Assembly: GCA_035573675.1 (NCBI GenBank)
Contig: DATMAB010000010.1
Coordinates: 265,541 to 329,540, forward strand
DNA length: 64,000 nucleotides
Origin: Terriglobales bacterium
GTDB lineage: Bacteria > Acidobacteriota > Terriglobia > Terriglobales > Acidobacteriaceae
Reading direction: 5' to 3'
Below are positions 36,625-45,424 of this stretch, piece by piece. The position numbers were made by a program, and so were the translations under genes. Within the stretch, counting starts at the first letter, position 1; each line of letters begins with the position of its first letter. The notes under the pieces are model-generated. The model saw only the letters and a list, made by a program, of their open reading frames with translations, ran no database searches and was not told where the DNA came from.

Positions 36625-37221
36625 CTACTGGTTGCGCGGCTGCCGGGAGGGGACGCCGTACTCGGTGGTGTACCAAAGGCGGATGCTGCCACAGGTTCCC
36701 TGCTCGGCCGAGTAGACATCGCAGGTATCGAAGGGCCGGGAGTAAACATGCAGGCTGACGGCGCGCTGGGCGAACTGAACCGGGTTGTAGACCTTGTGCA
36801 CGGGCTCGGCGGGATTGACGGCGCAGGGATGGGCGGGATCGAGCTGGAATTCATCGGTGGGCTCGAGCTTGCACTTTCCTGCGGCCAGGTCCTGGAAAAG
36901 GACACGATAGTTCTGCACCAGCAGGCGCCCGATGGGCACGGCCATCCAGCAGTTCTGTTCGCGATGGTTGTGGACGGAACTGTGCTGGTCCACTTCCCAG
37001 CAGATGGCGATCAGCTCATAGAGCGGGGTCTTGTCGATGAGGTTGCGGGTGTAGTGCTGGCGGTCCCAGGTGAGATAGGGTTCGAGCGACGCCGGCTCCA
37101 CGCGGTTCCGCTGGAGGAACGTGCGGACGGCATCCAGTTCCGAGAACGCCGCTTCGGGGAAGCGGCGCAGCCCCTGGACGAAATCGGCAATGGAGACGGT
37201 TTGCGCAGTTGCGACGTCCAT
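36625..37221 (-). CDS. Cysteine dioxygenase-like cupin
   Basis: From the ATG at 37221 (preceded by GGGGGA) the protein has 198 residues; the frame is open 20 codons further but without a better start. The cupin iron site is visible as H84/H86 (HNHREQNCW) and H158 in AVSLHVYSRPFDTCDVY, nearly identical to the cysteine dioxygenase motif. Cys91, five residues after the second His, sits where the mammalian enzyme has its thioether-forming cysteine. The reaction would be oxidation of cysteine (or a related thiol) to the sulfinate. Confidence 0.85.
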   Translation of the reverse strand: MDVATAQTVSIADFVQGLRRFPEAAFSELDAVRTFLQRNRVEPASLEPYLTWDRQHYTRNLIDKTPLYELIAICWEVDQHSSVHNHREQNCWMAVPIGRLLVQNYRVLFQDLAAGKCKLEPTDEFQLDPAHPCAVNPAEPVHKVYNPVQFAQRAVSLHVYSRPFDTCDVYSAEQGTCGSIRLWYTTEYGVPSRQPRNQ

Positions 37222-37322
37222 GGCATCCCCCAGCCTGAAACGATGCAGGAAATTCTGCATTATCCGGAGCGAATTTGCCAATGGGAAAACCGAGGCGGTA
37301 GCATACGAGCGGGAGCCTGAAA

Positions 37323-37592
37323 ATGCCTCGAACGGTGAAATGCGCGAAGCTGGGCCGGGAGTTGCCGGGACTGGAGGAGCCTCCTTTCGACGGCCCCATG
37401 GGCCAGAAGGTGTTTGAGAATATCTCCCAGGAAGCCTGGCGCATGTGGATGGAGCACCTGAAGATGGTGATCAACGAATACCGGCTGAATCCCGCCAACA
37501 AGCAGCACCAGGAGCTGATCTTGCAGCACATGGAAGAGTTCTTTTTCGGCCAAGGGGCGGCTCCGCCGCCGGAGTATAAGCCGCTGGGGTAG
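37323..37592 (+). CDS. yggX: Fe(2+)-trafficking protein YggX family
   Basis: The 89-residue protein matches YggX: MPRTVKCAKLGRELPGLEEPPF with the conserved N-terminal Cys, GQKVFENISQEAWRMWMEH, and MVINEYRLNPANKQHQELI. YggX protects iron-sulfur proteins against oxidation and aids iron handling. It is divergently placed from the cysteine dioxygenase-like gene; both touch iron and cysteine metabolism. The start is clear because the conserved N-terminus begins at the ATG. Confidence 0.93.
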   Translation: MPRTVKCAKLGRELPGLEEPPFDGPMGQKVFENISQEAWRMWMEHLKMVINEYRLNPANKQHQELILQHMEEFFFGQGAAPPPEYKPLG

Positions 37593-37732
37593 TTGACGTG
37601 AACGCTATGAGAGTTCCTTCGCTTCACTCAGGATTTCGGCGCGCGGCTCAGACGCCGCGCAAACGCCTCAACTTGGCTTGTAGCTTCTAGCTGCCAGCTT
37701 CTAGCTCAAACACCTTCAGAATCGGGACTGTC
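37593..37732 (+). repeat. Intergenic repeats before sucA
   Basis: This gap holds a dispersed-repeat fragment (TCCTTCGCTTCACTCAGGAT, around 37616), a 7-bp GC hairpin (GCGCGGC/GCCGCGC) and a tandem AGCTTCTAGCT word (two copies, about 37681-37707). No promoter stands out. Confidence 0.5.
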
Positions 37733-40201
37733 ATGGCGACGCGCTCAATTCGGTCCGAAAAGACGGCTTCTGAGCGCGAAGCTGTGTTCGATGTCTTCCG
37801 GCGGTGGGGATATCTGGAAGCCGATCTCGACCCTCTCGGTCACTTTGAGCCGCAGCCGCATCCTGAGTTGGACGGCTTGACGGGCCCGTGGGCTGACGAA
37901 GCGCGACGCTTCTACTGCAGCTCCGTCGGAGCCCAATTCATGCACATCGCCGACCCGGAACGGCGGAGATGGATCCAGGAGCGCATGGAAACCGCCGCGC
38001 CCGGGCCTGACAATCCGGCACACATCCTCGAGCGCCTGATCTCGGCCGAGCTGTTCGAGCAGGTTTTGCAGACGCGCTACCTGGGCACCAAGCGGTATTC
38101 GCTGGAAGGCAACACGGCGCTGATACCGCTGCTGGACGAGATGCTGGAGACAGGTTCCGGGCTGGGGGCGGAAGAGGCGCTCATCGCCATGGCGCACCGC
38201 GGACGACTGAACGCCATCGTGCACATCGCCGGGCGGCCGGCGCGCGACGTCTTCGCGGGCTTCGAGGACGTAGACCCGCGCAGCGTGCTGGGCTCGGGCG
38301 ACGTGAAGTATCACCTGGGCGCAACTGGACATTACAAGACGCGCACGGGACGCACGGTGCGCATCCACCTGGTCTCCAATCCCAGCCACCTGGAGGCGGT
38401 CGATCCGGTGGCGGTGGGGCGGCTGCGCGCGAAGCAGCGGCGATTGGGCGAAGACGGACAGGCGCGCTCGATCGCCTTCCTCCTGCATGGCGACGCAGCC
38501 TTCGCCGGACAAGGTATCACGGCGGAGACACTGGCTTTTTCCGGGCTGCGCGGCTATGACGTGGGCGGCGTCGTGCATGTGATCGTGAACAATCTCATCG
38601 GGTTCACGACCAATCCGAGCGAACTGCACAGTTCGCGTTTTTCCGCCGACCTGGCGAAGCGGCTCCCCATCCCTATCTTGCATGTCAACGCCGAAGACCT
38701 CGACGCGGTGGTGCGCGTTGCACGCATGGCGATGGACTACCGCTATGAGTTCGGCACCGACGTGGTGGTGGACCTGATCGGGTATCGGCGGCATGGGCAC
38801 AGCGAGGTGGACGATCCCACCATCACGCAGCCGCGTCTGTATCGCCGCATCAAGGAACATCCGGTGGCGTGGCAAGTCTATGCGACGAAGATCGGCGCCG
38901 ATCCGGAGCCGGTGGTGCAGAGGGTGCGCGCAGAGTTTGAAGAGGCCCAGAAGCAGGCCGCGAAGCTCACGGAGAAACCTGTGCTGGCGCAGCTTCCCGG
39001 CTACTGGTCGCGCTTCAAAGGCGGCCCGTATGACCCGGCGTCCGAGGTGGATACGGGCGTGACCGAGGAGGAGCTGCGCCAAGTCACCGACGGATTGACG
39101 CAGTGGCCGGACGGTTTCCACATCCATCCCAAGGTGCAGAAACTGTTGGAACAGCGGGCGGAGATGGGGTATGGCAAGCGGCCGGTGGACTTCGGCATGG
39201 CGGAAGCGCTGGCCTTCGGCACGCTGGTGCGCGCCGGCGTCCCCGTTCGCCTGAGCGGGCAGGACAGCCGCCGCGGCACGTTCAATCAGCGGCACGCCGT
39301 GCTGATCGACACCGAGGACGAGCATGAATACATCCCGCTGAGCCACCTGGCACGGGACCAGGCGACGTTCGAGGTCTACAACTCCATCCTTTCCGAGAAC
39401 GCGGTGCTGGGATTTGAATACGGCTACAGCCGCGACTTCCCTGAGGCCTTGGTGCTGTGGGAAGCGCAGTTCGGCGATTTCGCCAACGGCGCGCAGGTGA
39501 TCATCGACCAGTTCATCAGCGCGGGGGAGGACAAGTGGGGGCTGCTTTCGGGGCTGGTCCTGCTGTTGCCGCACGGCTTCGAGGGCCAGGGGCCGGAGCA
39601 CTCCAGCGCGCGCATCGAGCGCTACCTGCAACTGGCGGCACGCGACAACCTCCAGGTCTGCCAGCCTTCGACGGCAGCACAATATTTCCATCTGCTGCGG
39701 CGGCAGGCGCTGCGTGCGTGGCGCAAGCCGCTGGTGGCGTTCACGCCCAAGAGCATGCTGCGGCATCCGGATGCCAGCTCTCCGGTAGCAGACCTCAGCC
39801 GGGCGCGCTTCCAGAACGTGATCGGCGATGCCGAAGTCGAAAGCGCGGAAACTGTACTGCTGTGCACGGGCAAGATCGGGCATGAACTCCGACGAGAGCG
39901 TCGCGAGCGCGGGGCAAAGCAGACGGCCATCGTATCCGTGGAGCAGTTGTATCCCTTTCCGCAGCAGGAGCTGGCGGCGGAACTGGTGCGACATCCCCAG
40001 GCGCGTGACCTGGTGTGGGTGCAGGAAGAGCCGGCCAACCAGGGGGCGCTGGGCTACATGATGCCGCGGTTGACGCGCATGGCCCGGGACCGCCACGTGC
40101 GCACGGTGAAGCGCTCGCCCAGCCCCAGCCCGGCCACGGGCTCCGCCAAGGCGCATGAGCTGGAGCAGAAGGCGCTGCTGGCGCTGGCGTTCACGCGATA
40201 A
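37733..40201 (+). CDS. sucA: 2-oxoglutarate dehydrogenase E1 component
   Basis: The 822-residue thiamine-diphosphate enzyme decarboxylates 2-oxoglutarate in the citric acid cycle. Family motifs: LEGNTALIPLLDEML, the substrate-loop AHRGRLN, KYHLGATGHY, the ThDP/Mg signature LHGDAAFAGQG ... VNNLIGFTTNP, RRHGHSEVDDP, and in the C-terminal part LSGQDSRRGTFNQRHAV and QEEPANQGALGYM. It is about 110 residues shorter than the E. coli protein and lacks the N-terminal E2-binding segment. No E2 or E3 gene follows. Confidence 0.95.
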   Translation: MATRSIRSEKTASEREAVFDVFRRWGYLEADLDPLGHFEPQPHPELDGLTGPWADEARRFYCSSVGAQFMHIADPERRRWIQERMETAAPGPDNPAHILERLISAELFEQVLQTRYLGTKRYSLEGNTALIPLLDEMLETGSGLGAEEALIAMAHRGRLNAIVHIAGRPARDVFAGFEDVDPRSVLGSGDVKYHLGATGHYKTRTGRTVRIHLVSNPSHLEAVDPVAVGRLRAKQRRLGEDGQARSIAFLLHGDAAFAGQGITAETLAFSGLRGYDVGGVVHVIVNNLIGFTTNPSELHSSRFSADLAKRLPIPILHVNAEDLDAVVRVARMAMDYRYEFGTDVVVDLIGYRRHGHSEVDDPTITQPRLYRRIKEHPVAWQVYATKIGADPEPVVQRVRAEFEEAQKQAAKLTEKPVLAQLPGYWSRFKGGPYDPASEVDTGVTEEELRQVTDGLTQWPDGFHIHPKVQKLLEQRAEMGYGKRPVDFGMAEALAFGTLVRAGVPVRLSGQDSRRGTFNQRHAVLIDTEDEHEYIPLSHLARDQATFEVYNSILSENAVLGFEYGYSRDFPEALVLWEAQFGDFANGAQVIIDQFISAGEDKWGLLSGLVLLLPHGFEGQGPEHSSARIERYLQLAARDNLQVCQPSTAAQYFHLLRRQALRAWRKPLVAFTPKSMLRHPDASSPVADLSRARFQNVIGDAEVESAETVLLCTGKIGHELRRERRERGAKQTAIVSVEQLYPFPQQELAAELVRHPQARDLVWVQEEPANQGALGYMMPRLTRMARDRHVRTVKRSPSPSPATGSAKAHELEQKALLALAFTR

Positions 40202-40530
40202 CGTTCCAATCCGAGGGAGCGCCCTTTTGAGAGCAGCAACCCCAAAGGTCCCTCGACTCGGGTTTCCCGCGCACGACCACGCCCGCGCTGCGCGCAATGG
40301 GCGTGTGGCGTATGCGCGGCGGGGCCCTCCCTCGCTCGCGATGACGGCTCTGTAGAACGTTGGAGTTTCCTAACCGGCCCGCGAGGGCAAAGGCATGTTG
40401 CGCGGGCAAGTGGCCCGCAAAACAGCACGGCGAGACGCCGCTGCTACACGATCCGGGAACGCCACGGCGGCGGCGAATCCGGTACAATCTTGGCCTACTA
40501 ACGCCCGCTCCCGGGCCAGAAGCAACGCTC
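40202..40530 (+). other. Intergenic region with repeat and promoter before the lipid cluster
   Basis: The first half (to about 40345) is a degenerate dispersed repeat (TCCCTCGACTCGGG ... CCCTCGCTCGCGATGACGG). The second half is GC-rich without motifs until TACAAT at 40483-40488. The downstream reading frame is open through this part to a TTG at 40360, but the composition does not look coding. Confidence 0.5.
40483..40488 (+). promoter_or_regulatory. Candidate -10 box (TACAAT) of the lipid gene cluster
   Basis: TACAAT is a near-consensus -10 hexamer about 43 bases before the proposed TTG start at 40531. A similar GTTACAATC sits before the gene at 56292. No clear -35 element is present. It implies transcription start near 40495 and excludes the upstream in-frame start. 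Confidence 0.45.
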
Positions 40531-42867
40531 TTGCAGGCACACGAACAAAAAAACGGGCAGCCCGGCTCGGCGTTGGAGCCGGTCTATTGGCGAGTGGAAG
40601 GCAGCCTGCTTGACCTGAGCGCTGTGCGGCCGCTCATCTTCATCACCCGCAACACGCAAAGCTTCCTGGAGCGCTGGGCGCGTCGCTGGGGCCTGGCGGT
40701 GCTGGTACTGGTACGGCCTCTGCTGTACGCCCTGCATCGCAGATCCGCCACCCGCGTGCTGCACACCATGCTGCGGGGGGTGAGCGCCGACCGGCTCGAT
40801 CTGCTGGGTGAGGAGTATTTTCAGTACCAGCAGAAGCCGCGGCTGAAGCCGCAGGGCGTGGCGAAGGTGAAGGAAGCGATGGCGGACGGGCGGCCTGTCG
40901 TGCTGGTGAGCCAGGGGCTGGAGCAGGTGATGCGCCCGCTGGCGGAGTACCTGGGCGCCGCCGGGCTGATAGCAAACCGGCTGGAGTTCCGCGATGGCCT
41001 GGCGACCGGGCGGCTGCTGGAGCCGGTAATCCGCCCGCGCGGAGGCCTGGCGCGAATTTTCGGCGGGAATCCCGATGGCAGCGTGCCGCTGGAGAAGCTG
41101 GCACGCGATTTGGGACATCCGCCCGACGTCTTGCGCGCCGCCGTGCGTCCGGCACGGCGGGTATCGGTGAAATACGCGCGTCCGGTGGTGGTGTTCGACG
41201 ATCGGCAGCGCCTGGGGCCGCTTTCGGTGCGGCAGTCGCTCGCGGGCAGGCACATCCTGCTGATCGGGGTGACGGGATTCATCGGCAAGGTATGGCTGGT
41301 GAACGCTCTGCGCGACCTGCCCGAGATCGGCCGCATCTATCTGCTGGTCCGGCGGCAGAAATCGAACAGCGCTCTGCGGCGCTTCGAAAAGCTTGTGGAA
41401 GAGTCGCCGCTGTTCGATCCGTTGCACACCGAGCACGGCGACGGGCTGGCACAATTCCTCTCGGAGCGTGTCGAGGTGGTCGAGGGCGACGTGTCAAAGC
41501 CCGGCCTCGGCCTGGACGAGGCCACGCGAGCGCGCCTGCAGCAGAAACTGGACCTGGTCATCAACAGCTCCGGCCTGACCGACTTCAATCCCGACCTGCG
41601 CGATGCGCTGGCGGTGAACGTCGAGGCGACCATCCACCTGCTTGATTTCCTGCGCGCCTGCGACCACGCGGCGCTGCTTCACCTTTCGACCTGCTACGTG
41701 GCGGGCTACGTGGATGGACGCGTGCGCGAAGAGCTGGTGCCGAACTACACACCCAAGCGCGTCGCGGACTTCGACGCCGAGCGCGAGCGGCTGGCGCTCC
41801 ACGAACTGGTGAGGGAGACGGAGCAGCGAGCGGCCAGCCCGGAAGTGACGGCCGAGCTGAAAAAGGAGATCGCGGAACGGCGCTCGGCAGGACTGAGCGG
41901 AGAAGCGCTGGAGAACCAGTTGCGCAAGGCCCGCATTCGCTGGGTACGCAGCGCGCTGATCGAGGCGGGCATGCGGCGCGCGCAGCAATTCGGCTGGCCG
42001 AACACCTACACCTTCACCAAGAGCCTGGCGGAATCGCTGATCGCCACGCGCGGCGGCGACCTGCCCATCGCCGTGGTGCGGCCGTCCATCGTCGAAACTT
42101 CGACGCACAGCCCGTTTTCCGGGTGGAACGAGGGCATCAATACTTCGGCGTCGCTTTCCTACCTTCTGGGGACGTACTTCCGGCAACTTCCGTCGAACGA
42201 ACGCAAGCGTCTGGACATTGTGCCGGTGGACCTGGTGTGCCGGGGCATGACGCTGATCGCCGCGGCGCTCATCGGGCGGCGACACCAGCGCATGTATCAA
42301 CTGGCCAGTTCGGAGAGCAATCCCTGCGACATGCGGCGCTCGATCGAGCTTACCGGCCTGGCCCACCGCAAGCATTACCGCGCGCAGGAAGGGCTGGAGC
42401 ACTGGCTGCGGCTGCGGTTCGACACCATCGCCGTGTCGAAGACGCGCTACCAGCGGCTCTCCGCGCCGGGACAGAAGGCCATCGTGCGCAGCATCCGGCT
42501 GCTGGCTTCGCCCATCCCCTTCATGGAGCAGAAACTGGTGAAGCGGGAACGGGCGCTGGACCGGGTGGCGCGGCTCATCGAGCTGTACGAGCCCTTCATC
42601 CTGCACAACGAACAGGTGTTCGAGGCGGGCAACATCGAGCTGCTGGCGGCGGCGCTCGAGCCGGAAGAGCGCGAGCGGTTCGGCTACGACGCGCGCTCGA
42701 TCGACTGGTGGGAGTACTGGATCAACATCCATATTCCAGCGCTGCGCAAGTGGTCGTATCCGCTGATCGAGGGTCGCCTGCCGGAGTCGCGCTCGGGACG
42801 CACGTTCCGCATGGCGCCGGCGGGCAATCCGAGCGTTCCCACGGGAGCGACATGGCCATCTTCCTGA
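40531..42867 (+). CDS. Fatty acyl-CoA/ACP reductase with degenerate N-terminal HAD domain
   Basis: The protein has 778 residues from TTG 40531; the start is uncertain. Residues about 15-230 resemble a SerB-like HAD phosphatase, but the catalytic DxDGT is WRVEGS (R21, E23), while the second motif survives ([10 protein letters not shown]127) and the [16 protein letters not shown] segment is typical. Residues about 240-600 are an NAD(P)-binding fatty acyl reductase of the Male_sterile/NAD_binding_4 family: GVTGFIG (G246-G252), Y493/K497 in YTFTK, and VRPSIVETS. The C-terminal 170 residues match the FAR_C-type sterile domain region. Reduction of acyl thioesters to aldehyde or alcohol is expected. 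It overlaps the next gene by 16 bases. Confidence 0.82.
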   Translation: MQAHEQKNGQPGSALEPVYWRVEGSLLDLSAVRPLIFITRNTQSFLERWARRWGLAVLVLVRPLLYALHRRSATRVLHTMLRGVSADRLDLLGEEYFQYQQKPRLKPQGVAKVKEAMADGRPVVLVSQGLEQVMRPLAEYLGAAGLIANRLEFRDGLATGRLLEPVIRPRGGLARIFGGNPDGSVPLEKLARDLGHPPDVLRAAVRPARRVSVKYARPVVVFDDRQRLGPLSVRQSLAGRHILLIGVTGFIGKVWLVNALRDLPEIGRIYLLVRRQKSNSALRRFEKLVEESPLFDPLHTEHGDGLAQFLSERVEVVEGDVSKPGLGLDEATRARLQQKLDLVINSSGLTDFNPDLRDALAVNVEATIHLLDFLRACDHAALLHLSTCYVAGYVDGRVREELVPNYTPKRVADFDAERERLALHELVRETEQRAASPEVTAELKKEIAERRSAGLSGEALENQLRKARIRWVRSALIEAGMRRAQQFGWPNTYTFTKSLAESLIATRGGDLPIAVVRPSIVETSTHSPFSGWNEGINTSASLSYLLGTYFRQLPSNERKRLDIVPVDLVCRGMTLIAAALIGRRHQRMYQLASSESNPCDMRRSIELTGLAHRKHYRAQEGLEHWLRLRFDTIAVSKTRYQRLSAPGQKAIVRSIRLLASPIPFMEQKLVKRERALDRVARLIELYEPFILHNEQVFEAGNIELLAAALEPEERERFGYDARSIDWWEYWINIHIPALRKWSYPLIEGRLPESRSGRTFRMAPAGNPSVPTGATWPSS

Positions 42868-43985
42868 CCGGGTCCACCGGGTACATCGGCGCGCACCTGG
42901 CTGCCGGACTGCTCGAAAACCACAAGGACACGCTGAACCTGCTGGTCCGCGCCAGGAACCAGCAGGAAGGCGCCGAGCGCTTGTGGCGGTCGCTGCAACT
43001 GCACATGGACTTCCCCAAGTTCCATGAGTACCTGCAGTCGCGGATCCAGGTGTTCCTGGGCGATCTGACCGAGCGGCGCTTCGGCCTGAATGACCGCGAT
43101 TATGAACGGCTGACGAAGACGACCGATTCGGTGATTCACTGCGCGGCGTCGCTCAACCGGAAGTCCGAGAAGCAGTGCCTGAACGTGAACCTGCGCGGAA
43201 CGCTGGAAGTGGTGCAACTGGCGCGGCGGGCACAGCAGGACCACGGTCTGCGGCGCATCAGTCATGTGAGCACCGTGGCCGTGGCCGGACACCGGCAGAA
43301 CGAAGTCGTCGAAGAGGACCAGGCGGTCGACTGGCAGCGTTCGGATTACGATCCGTACGCGCGCACGAAGAAATTCTGCGAGCACATGATCCGCGAGCTG
43401 CTGCCGGAGGTGCCGCGCACCATCTTCCGGCCGAGCATCGTGCTGGGCGACAGCCGGCGCGGCGAAACCACGCAGTTCGACATGGTGCGCGCGTTTGTGT
43501 TCCTGGCGGGGCTGCCCGTGCTCCCTTTCCGCGCCGAGGACAAAATCGACATCGTGCCGGTGGATTACGTGGCCGACGCCATCGTCACGCTGCACCAGAA
43601 GGAGAAGCCGGGGCACGAGATCTATCATCTTTCCTCCGGAACCGGGTCGCAGACCTACCGAGAGCTGACGCAGGCGCTGGCGCGGGCGCAGCGCAAGAGC
43701 GCGCCGTGGTTCATGCCGTCGCTCGAGGGGCCGTTCCGCTGGACAGTCGAGTGGCTTTCGAACCGCAAGGGGAACCTGGGCTACGGGGCTTCCCTGCTGA
43801 AAGTTTTCCTTCCGTATCTCGTCTGGAACACCGTATTCGACAACACCCGCGTGGTGGCGGAGCTGGGGCGGCGGCCGGCTCCGTTTTCCGAGTACAGCTA
43901 TCCCCTGCTGAAGTTCAGCCGGGAGACGCGCTTCACCTATCCCTACCGCGAGTGGCCCAGTCCGGCCGGAGGACGGGTCGGATGA
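42852..43985 (+). CDS. NAD(P)-dependent SDR, thioester-reductase/NAD_binding_4-like
   Basis: The 377-residue extended SDR has the GSTGYIG nucleotide loop (G7-G13), [22 protein letters not shown], and catalytic Y169/K173 (YARTK). [18 protein letters not shown] and [13 protein letters not shown] are typical of reductases that act on acyl thioesters. It lacks a carrier or ligase domain, so the acyl chain must be offered by another protein. The ATG lies within the 3' end of the acyl reductase gene and the stop overlaps the next start (ATGA), so the two reductases are translationally linked. Confidence 0.85.
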   Translation: MAIFLTGSTGYIGAHLAAGLLENHKDTLNLLVRARNQQEGAERLWRSLQLHMDFPKFHEYLQSRIQVFLGDLTERRFGLNDRDYERLTKTTDSVIHCAASLNRKSEKQCLNVNLRGTLEVVQLARRAQQDHGLRRISHVSTVAVAGHRQNEVVEEDQAVDWQRSDYDPYARTKKFCEHMIRELLPEVPRTIFRPSIVLGDSRRGETTQFDMVRAFVFLAGLPVLPFRAEDKIDIVPVDYVADAIVTLHQKEKPGHEIYHLSSGTGSQTYRELTQALARAQRKSAPWFMPSLEGPFRWTVEWLSNRKGNLGYGASLLKVFLPYLVWNTVFDNTRVVAELGRRPAPFSEYSYPLLKFSRETRFTYPYREWPSPAGGRVG

Positions 43986-45424
43986 TGGACCTGGTGCTCG
44001 AGGCCTGGGTGGCCGGGCTGATCGAGATCACCAAGCTGGGCTGGATGCTGGGCGCCGGCCAGACGTGGCGCCCCGGCGAAAAGCTCCGCCTCCTGTTCGC
44101 CGGCTACAACGGCACGCGCAACACCGGCTCCGACGTGCGCGTGGAGGAGATGCTGCGCCAGGTGCGGCGCATCCTGGGAGCGGAGAACTGCCGGCTGGCC
44201 GTGATGACGCAGAGCTTCGAACGCTCGCGCGGCTACTTCGGCGACGCCGAACAGGTCCACCTGCCCGACATCTTCCCGCCCTTCCTTTTCCGCGAAGTGC
44301 GCAAGCATCACGGCGTGGTGGCCTGCGAAGGCTCCATGTTCAAGAGCAAGTTCGCCAACGCCCTGACCACCATGATGATCGGCTCCCTCGGCATCGCCAC
44401 GGCGGAGAACAAGCTCTCCATCGGCTACGGCGCGGAAGCCGGAGACATGGACAAGCTGCTGGCCAGGATGTGCGGGCGGTATTGCGCGCAGTCGCTCATC
44501 ATCACCCGCAATGAAGAATCACGCTCGGTGCTGCGCGCCCTGGGTGTCCCCACCGAACCGGGCACGGATACGGCGTGGACGTTCGAGCCGCACCGCCCGG
44601 AATATGGCCGGAGAGCCCTGCGTGACCTGGGCTGGGACGGGCAGCGCGAAGTGCTGGTGGTGTGTCCCATCAATCCCTTCTGGTGGCCGGTGAAGGCGTC
44701 GGTGACGAAATATGCGGCGCATTTGCTGTTCGGCGCCTATGAGCAGAGCCACTATCGCACGGTGTACTTCCACAACTCCGGCCCGCAGGTGGACGCGGCG
44801 TATCAGCGCTATCTGAAGGCCATCGCCAACGCTGTCGAGCGTTTCCGCAAACAGCACGGCGTCTTCGTGGTGCTGGCGGCGATGGAGCGGCTGGATGCGC
44901 GCGCCTGCCGCGAACTGGCGACAATGCTGGGCGGCGTTCCCGTGGCAACGTCCGATGACTACGACATGTACCAGTTGGTCAGCATCCTGCGGGCGTGCCA
45001 CTTGATGGTGTCGTCGCGCTACCACGGCATCGTGACTTCGATGCCCGGGCTGGTCGCTTCGGCCGGCATCACCATGGACGAGCGCATCCGCAACCTGATG
45101 CACGAGCGTGGACATCGGCACCTGCTGCTCGAGGTGGACGATTCTGAACTGGAACCCAAACTGTACGAAATGATGGAGCGGTTGCGCCGCGAGCGCGAGG
45201 CCGTGGCAGCGGGAATCGGGCAGACCGTGGTGCGCAACCTGAAGACCATGGCCCGCATGGGCGTCTACTTCGAAGAGCACGTTCAGCAACGCTATCCTGA
45301 ATTTCCAGTGCGAACCGGCCAACTGAGCTGGGAGGACTACCTGCCGCCGCTCAGCCCCAATCTGCGCCGTCTGGTCGAGCAGTACGAAGGCGCGACAGTC
45401 CGGCCGGGCGCATCGTGCGCATGA
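43982..45424 (+). CDS. Polysaccharide pyruvyltransferase-family protein
   Basis: The 480-residue protein has the family's N-terminal [21 protein letters not shown] block (a GxxNxGD-like start), a middle region ([12 protein letters not shown]) and the C-terminal signature [14 protein letters not shown] (S-x-R-Y/F-H). Family members transfer pyruvate from phosphoenolpyruvate to a sugar, or are glycosyltransferase-fold relatives with other donors. Its location inside an acyl-modifying operon is unusual and suggests a lipid head group as acceptor. This is inference. It overlaps both neighbours by four bases. Confidence 0.82.
   Translation: MMDLVLEAWVAGLIEITKLGWMLGAGQTWRPGEKLRLLFAGYNGTRNTGSDVRVEEMLRQVRRILGAENCRLAVMTQSFERSRGYFGDAEQVHLPDIFPPFLFREVRKHHGVVACEGSMFKSKFANALTTMMIGSLGIATAENKLSIGYGAEAGDMDKLLARMCGRYCAQSLIITRNEESRSVLRALGVPTEPGTDTAWTFEPHRPEYGRRALRDLGWDGQREVLVVCPINPFWWPVKASVTKYAAHLLFGAYEQSHYRTVYFHNSGPQVDAAYQRYLKAIANAVERFRKQHGVFVVLAAMERLDARACRELATMLGGVPVATSDDYDMYQLVSILRACHLMVSSRYHGIVTSMPGLVASAGITMDERIRNLMHERGHRHLLLEVDDSELEPKLYEMMERLRREREAVAAGIGQTVVRNLKTMARMGVYFEEHVQQRYPEFPVRTGQLSWEDYLPPLSPNLRRLVEQYEGATVRPGASCA

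Noticed and set aside
37745..40297. Very long open frame on the minus strand (850 codons) opposite sucA
   Set aside because: It mirrors a well-conserved 2-oxoglutarate dehydrogenase gene and is rich in His/Arg/Gln without any domain. It is an artefact of high GC content.
40360..40530. N-terminal extension of the acyl reductase from a TTG at 40360
   Set aside because: It contains the likely -10 box and repeat-like DNA, and the encoded residues are Arg/Pro-rich without similarity to a HAD start.
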